A stretch of DNA of 64,000 nt, taken from contig NC_063442.1 of the NCBI RefSeq assembly GCF_020379485.1, positions 10,689,509 through 10,753,508 on the forward strand. Direction: 5' to 3'. The stretch comes from Brassica napus. Taxonomy: Eukaryota > Streptophyta > Magnoliopsida > Brassicales > Brassicaceae. This document shows, in pieces, positions 12,031 to 31,168 of this stretch. Numbering within the stretch: the first letter of the stretch is position 1; each line of letters begins with the position of its first letter. The notes under the pieces were generated by a model. That model saw only the letters and a list, made by a program, of their open reading frames with translations. It did no database searches and was not told the DNA's origin. A program made the position numbers and the translations under genes.

Positions 12031-12551
12031 ACGGACCGCACCCAAGTTCCAGTACCTTTGGCAATACCGAGTATACCAGGTCGATGGTGTTTTACGGACG
12101 GATCTTGAAAAACATAGGATAAATATTCAGGACAAGGATGGTACAGTACCCTGGAAGGTTTCGATGGACTAATGGGAGCAAGGAATACGAGAGCGAGTCA
12201 ATCGCCACTACACACAGAGATAGAGGCTCTCATATGGGCAATGGAATGCATGAGGAATCTTCGACAGTTTTGTGTTACTTTTGCAACGGATTGTGCTCAA
12301 TTGGTGAAGATGGTTTCGGAACCAGAAGAGTGGCCAGCCTTTGCAAGCTATTTGGAAGACATAAAGTTCTTGAAGAGAAGTTTCAACAGCTCAGAGATCA
12401 TTCATATACCACGGACACAGAACTCAAAGACGGACAGTCTAGCACGCAGTGCAAGGAAACAACCGTCGTTTATCGTTCATATGGATGCAGATTTACCAGA
12501 ATGGTTCGCAGAGTCTATATGAGTCTGTTTTGTTGCTGACAAAAAAAAAAT
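12031..12551 (+). pseudogene. Orphan LINE RNase H domain (RVT_3 type), 3' end of a retrotransposon
   Basis: A frame starting near 12061 reads IPSIPGRWCFTDGS, hits stops at about 12105 and 12114 (TGA where a tryptophan is expected), then runs open through GLMGARNTRASQSPLHTEIE, ALIWAMECM and IIHIPRTQNSKTDSLARSAR to a stop at 12522. This is the RNase H-like domain that ends plant LINE ORF2 proteins: FTDGS holds the first catalytic Asp, TEIEAL the Glu, and RTQNSKTDSLAR the last acidic residue. After the stop, 'tgttgctgac' leads into a run of 10 A, a retroposon tail. No RT domain is attached. It is in the opposite orientation to the neighbouring LINE, so it is a separate insertion. Confidence 0.8.
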
Positions 12552-12849
12552 GTATGTTAAGATTTAAAACCATTATGAGTTCTGTATAATAATTATCCAT
12601 TAATAAGATAGCTATATAATTAGTAATTTTTAATTTTTACACTTACAATAGTAGGGTTCGAGAACAATTTTGTATTAATAATGAAACAAAAACACAAAAA
12701 AATACACGACTATGTTAGTACTCATTTATTCGTGTTACATATACATTCAATATAATAATTATCAAGCTGTAATTTATAACATGGACCACAACTTCTAAAA
12801 CCCAGTAATTACTAATTGTTATGAATTTATAAAGTTTTTACAAATTAAG

Positions 12850-12872
12850 ACAAACACCCGCGCACCGTCTAG
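12850..12872 (+). mobile_element. Possible Helitron 3' terminus
   Basis: The sequence 'acacccgcgcaccgtCTAG' followed by T looks like the GC-rich 3' end of a Brassicaceae Helitron, but only half of the hairpin is recognisable. The partner end was not found. Confidence 0.35.
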
Positions 12873-13297
12873 TTAATCATTATACTATCTAAAAGCAATA
12901 CATATACAAGCTTTCAGCAAAAAGAATAAGTTTTTACAATTATCTTTGACTTGACAATAAAAATGTAAAAAATCTTGTTGTGTTTATGTATTTGTGTTTT
13001 TGTGTTTTTGTGTGTTTTGATACATAGATTTTGAGAATCCTATGACTATATGTGATATTTGTAAAGTTGAGTGTTATGAGTAAAACTAGAGAGAATTTAT
13101 GTTCCAATAACAAAAGAGTTTAATAGAATTACAAAATCAATAAAAACTAAACTTTTTGAATAACATAGGATTTCTATAGAATTTAAATGTCCACAAACCA
13201 ATAACAAAGGATTCTAATAAGATTTTAAAAATTCATTAACCAATAACAATGAAATCTCTAAATTTTAAAATTCCTTCAAAATTTCACTCTCAATAAC

Positions 13298-13317
13298 CCC
13301 CCCCCCCCCCCCCCCCC
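13298..13317. repeat. Homopolymer of 20 C
   Basis: An uninterrupted run of 20 cytosines flanked by 'ctcaataa' and 'tcttaaag'. It is highly unusual in this AT-rich DNA. On the minus strand it is a G-run able to form quadruplexes. Confidence 0.95.
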
Positions 13318-13740
13318 TCTTAAAGTGCAATATTGCATTATAGAATATATAAAGTAGATATGGTCAACTGTTAAAACTAGAAATATATATATTTTTTTGG
13401 TAATATTTTTTTTCTTAAGAATATGCTAACAAAAAAAGGTATGTACAAATACATTTCAAAAATTTCTTACATTGTACATTCTTAGAATAAGCAAAAAAAG
13501 GTATGGGAAAAAATATAATTCAAGTTTCTTTTCATGATATATGAATGACATATGGACCAATAAGGTGTCACCACAATTTTACATTTCTATATGTCACTTA
13601 ATTGGTGATAGCTTTCATCAGTAACATAAGTGTATATAATTCAGAGGCCAACGTCACAAGTTGGCACAGACAAGCTTCATCAGAAAACAGCGTCGTATTT
13701 TAAATACTTCCAAACCCAACCTAACATTCCTTGGTTCCAA

Positions 13741-14966
13741 ATGGCCCCATCCATTCCCATCGATCCAGTCATTTTAAAGCAAAATGCCCATCAACAAAGA
13801 GCCTATATGACATTCCTGGCAGGTAATGGAGACTATGTGAAGGGTGTAGTGGGTCTAGCAAAGGGTTTGCGTAAGGTTAAAAGTGCTTACCCTCTCGTTG
13901 TTGCTGTGATGCCTGATGTGCCTGAGGAACATAAAGAGATCTTGAGGTCTCAAGGCTGTATAATGCGTGAGATCGAGCCTGTATATCCTCCGGACGACCA
14001 GGTCTCTTATGCAAGGGACTATTACATTATTAACTACTCGAAGCTTCGTATTTGGAACGTAAGCATGTCTAAATCATTACAAACTGAAAACCAGAGCACT
14101 TTTTTATATATGTTGAAATCTAAGTTTCTGATTTATTTTAAACTTGTAGTTTATAGAGTACAACAAGGTAGTGTTCCTTGACGCGGATATTCAAGTCTAT
14201 GACAATATAGACGAGCTCTTTGATTTGCCAGATGGTTACTTGCATGGCGTTATAGGCTGTTTCTGTGAGAAAACATGGAGCCACACGCCCCAATACAAAA
14301 TTGGATACTGCCAGCAGTGCCCGGAAAAGGTGAAGTGGCCGGTCGAGATGGAATCTCCTCCTCCACTGTACTACAACGCTGGAATGTTTGTGTTTGAGCC
14401 TAACCTCTCTACATATGAGAGCCTCCTCCAGACTCTCAAGGTCACACCACCTTCAGAATTTGCAGAACAAGTGAGTTATATGATACAATTAAAATTCAGA
14501 TTAAAATGATGCAAACATGTTTTCGTAAATATTAAAATCATACTTGGTTATTGAGAAAATAAAAGATATGAAATATTATTTTCCACTGATTCGAATGATG
14601 ATGAATTGGTACGTGGTATTTTGGCAGGATTTTCTCAATGTGTTCTTCGAGAAAGTTTTTAAACCGATTCCATTGGTTTACAACCTGATTATGTCTGTAC
14701 TTTGGCGCCACCCGGAGAATGTGGAGCTGGAGAATGTCAAAGTTATTCATTACTGTGCACCTGTAAGTACTCTCTATTGCTTACATACATGTCTTGATTC
14801 TGAAACTTTCATCCTTTTTATAAGTATTACTGGTGAATAATGGTAGGGATCCAAGCCATGGAAGTTCACTGGAGAAGAAGCTTACATGGACAGAGAAGAT
14901 GTCAAAATGTTGGTCAAGAGATGGTGGGATATTTATAACGACGAATCCCTCGATTTCAAATCGTAA
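13741..14966 (+). CDS. GOLS7: Galactinol synthase, second copy with shortened C-terminus
   Basis: Same enzyme family and intron positions as the gene at 501: exons 13741-14058, 14150-14470, 14628-14762 and 14847-14966, all phase 0, encoding about 297 residues. The start MAPSIPIDPV is the best match to the family. The catalytic region is intact: AYMTFLAGNGDYVKGVVGLA, and FLDADIQVYDNIDELFD with the DxD motif. Exon 4 reads GSKPWKFTGEEAYMDRED and continues to ESLDFKS, then stops at TAA. The sister copy continues another 35 or so residues to APSAA. Beyond the stop, a few matching codons (EDAEALLK-like) remain before another stop, so the tail was lost by mutation. The core may still be active; the missing pentapeptide is the oddity. 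Position next to the pantothenate kinase gene fits Arabidopsis GolS7. Confidence 0.88.
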
Positions 14967-16588
14967 AGACCTGGTGAAGATGCGGAAGCCCTTTTGAAAT
15001 ATTTTGGCGTGGCATAGAGCCAAATTATGTTTACAATTACTGTTTTGGTGTGTTTGATTTCTATGCTTTAAGTTATATGTTTTCTTTGATTGTGTGGTGA
15101 GAATAAATTTTGTTAAACTATAATAATTCATGGCATTTTGCTAAAATATTAAAAAAAAAAAAACAGATCTATCGTCTTTTTATCATAGATTTTTGGTCGA
15201 TATCTGGACCTTTAATATTTTAAGATTATTTGAAACATTAATAAAAATATTTAATAAACCAAAAAATAAAAAAATGTAAATGATGAATTGTAACATACAA
15301 TCACACATATAAAACATATTTTGTTGTCTGATTCTTGGTGAAATAGAATTTTGTTATTTTTATTTTTTTTTTATTTTTTTTTATTTTTTTTGTTATTGTT
15401 CTACAAATACCGTATGTTATTTAGCTAATTACATAGTTATCTGCAACACTTTAAATACGTAATTTACCTATTATGCAATCAACTATACAAACGTGGATAT
15501 TATGTTACTTGGTCTCAGTTATTATGTGATTGTTCATATGTTTACAAATTACAAGTCTACAGACCAAATCAATTAGTATTATAAGTAGAGTGTTATATAT
15601 ACAAAAATAAATTTATTGATTTATAAATCATGAGAACAACAATTTTAAAATATTTATGAACTTTTTTTTTTAATATCAAAAACGTATATGTCCAACTATT
15701 GTATAAGAATTCACTATAAACGGGTTCTATTTGTATTACATTATGATATACATATATTCTCCTAACATGTGGCATTACTGTAAACAGTTATATTGACACC
15801 ACATTAGAGATTTTTTGTCTCTATTAATCTGAACAAACATCTATTAGTCTGAAAAAAAATTTGACGGCTTATTTATTTTAGATCTGGACATTGTAACTTA
15901 ACCTGAGATCCCAACTGAACATGGACAGAAGAATTTGAATCCATACTCAGTCCGGTCAATAAATATCCTAATATATTTTGTAAGCTAGTATTTCAGATTA
16001 TATGTATTATCCGAACCGAAAACATTTTGGAAATCCGGAAAAAAAAACTTTAAAACTCAAAAATTGAACAATGGCCGGGAGTATTAAGGACTATATGTGC
16101 ATTGTCATATAGCAAGCAAGAAATTTGTCATTCTTTTAACAGGTTTTTAACAATCCAGTTAATCATATCATCTGGACACCAAGAAAAAACATCAGTTAGT
16201 GACCAAGTTTTCTACCCAAAAAAAAAACATGTCCCAATCCAACAGAGAAACAAATGTTCGTTCTCTTTGAGTTCCAACAATGTTTTTTTAATGCAACCCA
16301 ACCCAACAAGACCAAATGACAAGTCAGCAAGATTTCGTCTCTCACGAAAAAAAAATACTTATTTCCTTAAGAAAAAAGAAAAAAAAAGAGAACCAAACAT
16401 TGCGGCACATTGCACATTGCTCAATGGAGAAGAAATACAAGTCAGACATGAGGATAGGTTAGATCCAAAGTAGTTGAACGTTGAACAACATCCTTTTAAT
16501 TCACGTTTAATAAATAAAAACTCGAAAACAAAATTAAAAAAAAAAGGAAGAAAAGATCATTTCGAAAGAGCAGGAAAAAAAAACGGGA
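14967..16588. other. Intergenic between galactinol synthase and pantothenate kinase
   Basis: 3' UTR, then AT-rich DNA with T-rich tracts at about 15361-15391. The last 100 bases are the 5' leader of the kinase gene. Open frames in 16102-16580 are A-rich and low-complexity and are not supported as genes. Confidence 0.5.
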
Positions 16589-18729
16589 ATGGATCCAAAA
16601 GATTCTCGCTTCTCGACTCAAATCTCTCATTTGGCTCTCGACATCGGAGGTTAATTTCTCAAACCTTTAGATCCGATTCTGCTCTGGGGCTCGTCGTCTC
16701 GATTGATCCGGAAATTGATTTTCTATCGCAGGGACTTTGATAAAGCTTGTCTATTTCTCTCCTAATGGAGACAATTGCGAAGACGGAAGCATCGTCGTTG
16801 GTAATAATGGTTGCTCCGTCGTGCAAGGGAGGCTTTGTTTCGCCAAGTTTGAGACCAGAAAGATTGATGATTGCTTAGACTTTATTCGATTGAACATTCT
16901 TCAACATTCCGGTAAGTGTTTTCTTTATCTGATTCAAAGATCTGATTTTTTTTAAATGTGTAACAGAAGCTTTCTTGCTTTTATTTATTTATTTTGGAGT
17001 AATGATTAGTGTGAAACACATGTTGCTTGTTAGAACCAGATCATAACACATTTAGGCAAAACACCATTTACTTGTCTACTTTCTCAATCATCATGTCTGT
17101 TTAATTAGTTTTGTCTTTGATGATTTTCTTCTCTTAGAATTATCAAGTATTTTTAGGAAATGGAGGCAAAATAATGTTTTTTCTAATATAACTACAAATA
17201 AGCTTTTATTGTAACTATTCAGGTGTGCAGCATGCGCGCGATAAATTTTCTGTTAAGGTAATAGCTATCTGTTATCTAAAGCTGAGCAGTGAAGGTATGT
17301 TGGCGTTGAAGTTTATAGTAATGCTAATTGGTAATGATATTCCAAAAGGCCACAGGTGGTGGAGCCTTTAAGTTTGCTGATTTATTTAAGGAGAAACTTG
17401 GGATTGTCTTTGATAAGGAAGATGAGATGCATTCTCTTGTTTGTGGTGTCAATTTTCTCCTAAAGGTTGGATTTTTTTTTTCTCCAACAGATTTTGAATG
17501 CTTGCTATTGCATGCTTGCTTACACCTGAAGTATGAATCTGATATTGCAGACAGTGCCAAGGGAAGCATTTACCTATTTGGATGGACAAAAGGAGTTTGT
17601 CCAGATCGACCATAATGATTTGTATCCATATCTCCTTGTTAATATCGGCTCTGGCGTTAGCATGATCAAGGTTTTACTATGGTTTTGGCTTTTTCTCTGA
17701 TCAGTTTTTTAGCGAGTAGAGCAACAATGGTTCTTACTCTCAAGGTCGGTCTTTTGTAGGTCGATGGAGATGGAAAGTATGAGAGAATAAGTGGAACAAG
17801 CCTTGGTGGAGGCACATTTTTGGGTCTTGGAAAGCTTTTAACAAAATGCAAGAGGTAACTTTCTTTCTTATTCTAAACTCTATTCATGCAGTTTCCTACT
17901 TTCCTGAGTATAACTAATATCACTAAGTTTCAGTTTCGATGAGCTGCTGGAGTTAAGCCACCAGGGTAATAACAGAGTAATTGACATGCTTGTTGGTGAT
18001 ATCTACGGTGGAACAGATTACTCAAAGGTAAACTGATTAATATTTGTTTTGCTAATGTTTTGGATTGGTATTTAGCATTTTCATTGCTTATAATGTTAGA
18101 TTGGTCTCTCCTCAACGGCCATAGCTTCCAGCTTCGGGAAAGCGATTTCTGACGGCAAAGAGCTCGAAGATTACCAGCCAGAAGATGTGGCAAGATCCCT
18201 TTTAAGAATGATATCGAATAACATCGGTCAGGTCTGTTTCTTGCAAACATTTCCACAACTCTAAGCAAATGATTTGCTTCTGACTAGATTGTATCATTCT
18301 CTATCTCTCTACAGATTGCTTACTTGAATGCACTAAGATTCGGCCTTAAGCGTATATTCTTTGGTGGGTTTTTCATCCGCGGACTCGAGTACACCATGGA
18401 CACAATATCTGTTGCTGTTCATTTCTGGTAAACCTAAGACTGATACTATTTAATAAACCCTTCCCTTCAGACCAAAGACTAATGTTTGTAATTTCAGGTC
18501 GAGAGGTGAGGCAAAAGCAATGTTCTTAAGGCATGAAGGGTTTCTTGGAGCTTTAGGCGCGTTCACAAGCTACAAAGATCAGAGCCATAGTACCGACTTG
18601 AAACCTCATCACCATACTGTGGAAAGAGCAGTTGTTAAGTGCTCAGATGATGATAGCTTTCGACACATCCCAGTAACTGCTAATGTAAATGATGGTGAAG
18701 CCATTGAATGTAGCATCAATCTAGTTTAG
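16589..18729 (+). CDS. PANK1: Pantothenate kinase, ten exons
   Basis: Type II (eukaryotic) pantothenate kinase phosphorylates vitamin B5 to 4'-phosphopantothenate, the first and controlling step of coenzyme A synthesis. Predicted exons: 16589-16649, 16732-16911, 17223-17257, 17349-17465, 17551-17670, 17760-17854, 17934-18027, 18100-18231, 18315-18427, 18498-18729, giving about 392 residues, close to plant PANK1. Visible motifs are the N-terminal LALDIGG (ATP-binding acidic residue), [50 protein letters not shown] and [14 protein letters not shown]. Around the third intron two residues normally present (Val-Ile before ATGGG) are not in the simple splice model, so that junction is the least certain. 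It follows galactinol synthase as At1g60440 follows At1g60450. A Helitron begins about 300 bp after the stop. Confidence 0.9.
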
Positions 18730-19019
18730 TCACTTGGTGCAGTGATCACCTGTTGTATTGTTATGAAATCAGTGTACAAAAAGTGTCTTTTAAAGTTATT
18801 GGTTTGAGGTCAAGATGTGCTCATTAATAGTCAATTTGTTGGTACAAGACTGTTTATGTAAAGATGAATATATATATATATGTCCAAGGTAACCGGTAAC
18901 TGAACCGGAAAACCAATCCGAAAATCGAACCATATTTTAAGCACTTGTTTGATACGGTTTTTCTTTTGTTTATACCTAAACCGAAACTTAAAACTTGTTG
19001 TTGAATCACTTTAAAATAA

Positions 19020-19051
19020 CTAGATTTTGACCCGCGCTTTGGAAAGCGCGG
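19020..19051 (-). mobile_element. Helitron 3' terminus: hairpin plus CTAG
   Basis: A perfect palindrome ccgcgctttggaaagcgcgg, then (on the minus strand) gtcaaaat and CTAG. The hairpin is the presumed rolling-circle termination signal. Confidence 0.85.
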
Positions 19052-21344
19052 ATTAGTTGTTTTAATTCGGTTGTGTTTTTGTGTTTAAGTTTAAAGATAT
19101 ATTAAATTTGACCGATTATATATGTTTTGGAGCTTATATGCTTTTATCTGATTAATTACTTTTGGATATTATGTATGCTGTGTTGGTTCTTGACTTCTTG
19201 GTAAAGTTTTAATTTATTCTAATTTTTAATGTTATAGAAAAAATGAATATAAATGTTTATGGTTGGATGAAAATATTTGTATTTTATGTTGATTATTTTA
19301 GTTTGTTTATTACTGCACTCTTTAAAAATTTAATTTTGGTGAATCAATTTTATACATGTGTTTTTCATTTGGAACAATCAGTAAATGAAAATAATTATAA
19401 CAAAAATACTAATCATACTCAGCCAAATAAGTATATATTTATATGGTTGGTATCATATTAAATTTACTATATACTTTTTTAAATGGATTCAAAACGAAAA
19501 GTCCATCAAATTAATTAATATTGGGCTTATAATTCATATAATTTAGATTTATTGACCATTGATTATCTATCATTTGTAAACTTGAAGTGGGCTTCAGACA
19601 AATAGTTTGACTAAGCCCGAAAAAACGAACCAGTTAAAGTCATGTCTTGATTAAAAACAAAACGAAAGCTTTAGCGAGAAAGAAGAGACCACAAAGTCAT
19701 GTTTTTATTAAAAAAAAAACAGTCCTGAATAATCCTTTCCACGAGAAAGAAGAGACCAGAAAGTGCTGTCTTTAAAAAAAAAAACAAAAGGTCTCTTCGT
19801 CCAAATCGACGATTCTGGAAACACCGAAGAAAATTATCAATCTTACAGATCGTATCAAGAAGGTCAAACGGTTAAGGATGGATGGAGAAGATAAAGGATC
19901 AAAGCTTCTGATTTTGATCTTTCAAACGTGCCTCCGCTTGACAATCGAAAAGGTTTTTTTTTCAGATTATAGATTTCTAATATGATCAGATTTTTTTTTA
20001 TGTGTCTCCTTTGTGATTGAAGCTGGCAATTTTTTATTACAGGACAACAATTGTAGATTAGAGATCCAGGAACATCGGTAATCACTGTCTTTTGCATGTT
20101 TATTTTAAAATAACTACGATTCTAAATCATATTAATTTAGTTTGGATTTTTTTTTGTCAACAGTTTGGAGTTTAAATCTCTGTCACATAAATATTTTATA
20201 AAGTGGGCTTTCAAGCAAATATCTTTTTGCCCATACGACGAATAACCATATTTTTTGGTAGGAAAAAAGGTTGTTAAGATAAAGACTAATACTACCAAAT
20301 CTATTTCCTCCTGAATCAGTTTTGCGGATCAAAGTTATTAGGGTTCTTTGAATCAGCTTTGCGGATAAAAGATGGTTGAGTTCGTTTATGGTCTCATAAA
20401 GCATCTGACTCATACTTTATCACAGGTAAAAGGATGATCAAGATTTCAAAGTATTTCCTTACAATTTGTTCTTGATACTTTTAACAATACTATTTCACTA
20501 TTTTGCTATAGATCGACACTACAATTACAAAGGAGATAAATCTTTACTATTACAAAGAGTCTAATTTGAGAGAATTTCTAGCTACCGTCCATAGACACTG
20601 CTATTCCCTTTCCATGTCAGGTAATTTAGCATCTCTGTTGCTTTTCAAATCGGTAAAGAATTAAAAAAGATACTGAAATGAGGTTATTTGTTGGTTGAAT
20701 GGCCAGGAGTTGGCAAGGTGTGCTAAAGGATGAAGATACATGTATTTTTTACACAATACTCTACATTCAGTAATCCAGTAGGGTGGAAAGCGTTTCCAGA
20801 GCACCTTTTTTTAATGATGAAGATAAGTTATTGTTTTGTTCAAGTATCTTAAACACTCGATGTTAGTAAACAGTATGTAAAAGACTTATAGATAAGTACT
20901 TCAACTTAGATGTTCCTCTTTGCTATATACAGGAATTATCTCGCAATATGCTACAAATACAACTTCTTTGCTGGGATGATATGACACAAAGTATGTAGTG
21001 ATGGACATTGGACTCAGATCGTTCACAGAGGATAAAACACAAAGTAAGTAACACCTCTGACGCTTAGAAGTTAGATATGATAAGTATTAGTACTCTATGA
21101 TGCTATTGCTCGATATTGACATAGACATTATAATAGAATTATATAGTTTCTATGCGGCATTTGATAGAAGAATAAACAACCATAGATGGTCACTCTGTAA
21201 AACGTAAATTGTAATTCAATGCTCAAAACTTTTCCTAAAGTTCCAGAGCATTTATTTTGTAGCGCAATCAAACACGTAAAGTTGTGAAATAAAATCAAGT
21301 CTCTTCATAAAAAACATCAATATATAGTCTTTAAACTTCTAAAA
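19052..21344. other. Non-coding 3' portion of the Helitron
   Basis: About 2.3 kb between the Rep-helicase stop and the terminal hairpin. On the plus strand, 19790-20700 has an exon-intron look (for example 'atggatggagaagataaagg' near 19878, several GT/AG-like junctions), which may be a captured host-gene fragment. I could not recognise a protein. Confidence 0.4.
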
Positions 21345-27568
<6,224 letters not shown>

Positions 27569-27601
27569 GTTAAATGGAAAAATGAACAATACAGGAAACA
27601 C

Positions 27602-28195
27602 GACAGTATTAGGTTAGCTATGGCGTTTTTTTTGTTGTTTAGATTCTGTGTAGATGCTGTTTAGATTTACCATTAAATGGGAAATTAAAATATTATCAAT
27701 ATTCAATATTATGCTCGGCAATTCATAGATGTAGGATTATATGTTACGCACTTCTGTAATCTACATATAACAATATTGAATATAATATAATCTGCTAATC
27801 ACATATTTGGATTTTACAGTTAGGATGTATGGCTAAACTTCAATATAAAAGAGGAGCAGCAAGACATGATACGCACACAAAAGGTATGAAACGAAAATCA
27901 AACTATACTATTAGAAATCGATTAGGAATGGGTAATATTATGGATAGTTAGGAGATTGGGAATGAATGCTGATTGATGATTGCTAAAAACTGCATTGGCA
28001 CACTCTAAATATAAGTAATTTTTTTATAATTAACATCATTAAAAAATAGAATTTTTATTCATTTCAGAGATGCCAGATAAAATAAAAGGGTACAAAAAAG
28101 AAATTAAAAAAACAAATTAAAAGAAGCAAAAACATAAGCTGAATTAAAACGCAAAAAAGCTGGACCTAGATAAGATATGAAAATTCAGAATCAAA
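27602..28195. other. Spacer between RepHel and RPA-like gene A
   Basis: AT-rich and non-coding. It presumably holds the RepHel promoter and the 3' region of the RPA-like gene. Confidence 0.5.
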
Positions 28196-30263
28196 TCAGC
28201 CACTTTCGTTAATCTTAAACACATTTGTGCATTGCTTCTTTCTTGAAGTAGTTGAATTCTGGTGCAGGGACTTGGTTCTTTTCCACAAAATATCTTTGAG
28301 ACCCCAAACTTTCATGGCTTCGATTTTTTCAAGTCCAGAAGAATCGTTGTTTTCATCAACTGAAATGCCAAATCCATAAGATTTACCAACGATTTCCACA
28401 ATCTCAGGTGGTAACATTGCTTGAATTTCAACCTGTTAAATATAGTTACACTAATTTTATTACCAGATAGTAAAAAATAAATATTCATTTTAGGTAGCTT
28501 CTAGAAAAAGTAATATATCACCTTCTCCAATAAGCCTTTCACGACTTTTGCTGCCGAAATTTTCACAATAGATGTTGCAACAGAGTCTAAAAGAGTGAAT
28601 TTTGTCTCACCGGTCTGATCCTGCACAAGCAATTCTAACTTGTACCTGGATATAAAGGATCAGCAGAATATTTATATAATGACAATACGTTATAATTAAT
28701 TATATGTTATGTAAGGTTTAAAAGAAAAAATATAACCTTGGTGTAACCTTTGTAACAATACGCTGACAAAATTCACACCACCAGCTTGGCACCTCTGGTT
28801 CATCAAATAAAATAGTTGGTTTGATAACCTTATTTTGGCAGTCAGCACAAGCATAATAATACCATCCATTAATGGTATCAACAGCATAAACAGAACAAAT
28901 AACTCTGTAATTTCCACCCTACAAACAACACAAAATAAGGTTATAAAATTGATAATAAATAATAAATGATATTTCATAATGAAGCAAACCTTATCACAGT
29001 ATTTCATCTCTTGAATTGTTCTGAATGGATATTGCGACCATTTCTGGCGCTTCTCATGGATCACAATCTTCTCATTTATATGTTCACACATTTCAACGGT
29101 GGTAGCATCACCCTGAAACCTAAAAGAAAATACAGCAACAATCAAATGGTGTAATGCAGTAAATACTGAATTTTATAATAGAATTAACTCACTTCTGTCT
29201 AAGTGCTTTAGCTTCTTTGATATCTGGATTGATCAACACCAATGTAGAATCAAATGCATTGGTTACTTTCCACTCTCCTGAAAGTCAAATAAAACATATA
29301 TAAAAACGTTTTAACAAAGAGCTAACCACACGCCAACTATAGGAATGTAAATAAAAATAAATAATATCTTTATACCTTTGTAGTTAAAGACTCTAGCAAA
29401 TCTGATTAAACATATATCTCCACTGTTGGATTGTTTGACTTTTTGGGAAAAGATCTCAGCTGATTTACCGGTAATGCAACATTGGATGCGTTGGTTTCTA
29501 ATATTTTAGTTTAAAAAAAAATAGATTTAACAATAATAGATAACATACTGTTTAAACTAAAGTAACTAAACTTACTTGATATCTCTTAGATTAAACTCCA
29601 CTTTGGTCACTTCTTTTCTTTCAAATTTAACAATATTTTGACCACGAAAGTCTAAGACTTCGCCAATCACATCTGTTATGGAAAAAGATTTGTTATTTTA
29701 CAGTTAATATAAATAGACAAAATTCAAAAAAATCAAGTGCGACACCAAAATATAACTTACCAATAAGAAAACGCTCATCACAGAAACCATTTTTAATGTT
29801 GTCAAAATCATGTAGATGGATGAACATATTGTTGCATGTGAGATTACCATCGGTAATTGAAGTTTGCTCCATGAACTCCATTTTGTAAACATGTTTGGTA
29901 GGTCGGTTAAGTCCAGATGCTGGATGTAATGTAAAGTTAGTAATAACTTTCCATTCTACAACACCACATTGTCTCTCCACTCGTTGAAGTAGTTCTTGTT
30001 TGCAACTGGCATGGATTTTGACACCCTAACACATGTAAACAAAAAATATCTTTAATAATTAATATTTTCAAAAATACAACAGTATAATAATAGAGTGTTT
30101 GACTATATTTTCTCACATTTATGTCTGTTAACACCATCTCAAGAGAAGAACCAAATTGGTGACTGAATGAAATCCACGTATGAAGCACTTTCACCAAAAC
30201 ACTCCATGAAAATTTGATGGGAGAAACATCGCTTAAACTGCTGATTTTGAAAATGGTATCCAT
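28196..30263 (-). CDS. RPA70-like single-strand DNA-binding protein A of the Helitron
   Basis: A multi-exon gene resembling the large subunit of replication protein A, of the kind many plant Helitrons carry, probably to coat single-stranded transposition intermediates. It starts at MDTIFKISSLSDVSPIKFSW followed by VLVKVLHTW, the DUF223-type first OB fold. The next exon has the second OB fold (WKVITNFTLHPASGLNRPTK). The C-terminal part has a zinc ribbon: YYYACADCQNK, then WWCEFCQRIVTKVTPR near 28750-28860. The last exon reads MLPPEIVEIVGKSYGFGISV and ends after a basic tail. Exons are separated by AT-rich introns of about 80-100 bp. No disabling change was noticed, though exon borders in the middle are approximate. 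Confidence 0.75.
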
Positions 30264-31168
30264 AAGAGAATATCACGTTAGAGAGCTCGGATATTTTGAA
30301 TGGTTACATTCTGTTGTGTTTTGAGGTGATATTTATATAGCTGAATAATAAGCTAAATTTCAAGAATCGTAACCATATTAAATTAGTTAACAGTTTGGAA
30401 TATTCTAGAGATATAAAACATTCTGAGATCTCTTTAAGTTACAACAAAAATATATTATTCTAGAAAATCGTTTATAAAGTTGTTTAACTGTCTTTAGATA
30501 TGATATTTTAATTAGTTTGGATTAGATAGCACTACACCTCCACATATTTTCCTAGTTTGTCGTTGTAAAGTTGTTAAGTTTAGATAAGATATTTTAATTT
30601 AGTTTGGATTTCACACCAGTGTTGCTTAGATATGGTGTACAATACAAAACGTTTTAAACATATAACAATCAAGAGATTGTTATCTATTTTAAAATTTGTG
30701 ACTAAGTGACATATATATGTTTACAAAAAAAGAATATATGAAAAAATAGTTGCATCGACGATTTAGTGTGTATATGTGTGAAGATATGTTAACAATCTCA
30801 TAAATATATAATCCATATTATTATTGAAAAGATTTTTAAAAATTTGTGTGTATATGATCGTTTCTACTACCATGGTCACGTGAAAGTTAAAAACATATTT
30901 CTAAGCATATTTAACAAAAAAAGAAAAATGTTACATCCAACTAATTGTAAATCCATGATCATATAATAATAAATTTATTTTTATTAAAAAGAGAACAAAT
31001 TATAAGTTTATGATTCAAAAGCTCACTTTTATTTCTAAAAACAGAAGTTAAAAATAAACAAAGCAACATTTATAAGGTGTTGATTCAAAAGATCACACTT
31101 ATTTTTCTAAACTAAAAAAACCACAAAGTAAATTGAACTTAATTCTTGATCTGCATCTCCTCAACTGA
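30264..31168. other. Spacer between the two RPA-like genes
   Basis: AT-rich non-coding DNA holding the promoter of RPA-like gene A (which starts at 30263) and the 3' side of gene B. No gene is seen. Confidence 0.5.

Larger units (their letters stand above)
12552..13740. other. Intergenic / promoter of the second galactinol synthase
   Basis: AT-rich. It includes a candidate Helitron end (12850-12872), a 20-base C homopolymer (13298-13317), and the presumed promoter just before 13741. An in-frame ATG upstream at 13630 would add about 37 residues unlike any galactinol synthase, so it is taken as 5' UTR. Confidence 0.5.

Noticed and set aside
12138..12539. 133-codon plus-strand frame over the RNase H region
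   Set aside because: The neighbouring frame carries the RNase H motifs; this one is a shadow.
16102..16580. Open frames rich in Lys and Asn before the pantothenate kinase
   Set aside because: They come from A-rich low-complexity sequence; no conserved motif and no splice link to the kinase.
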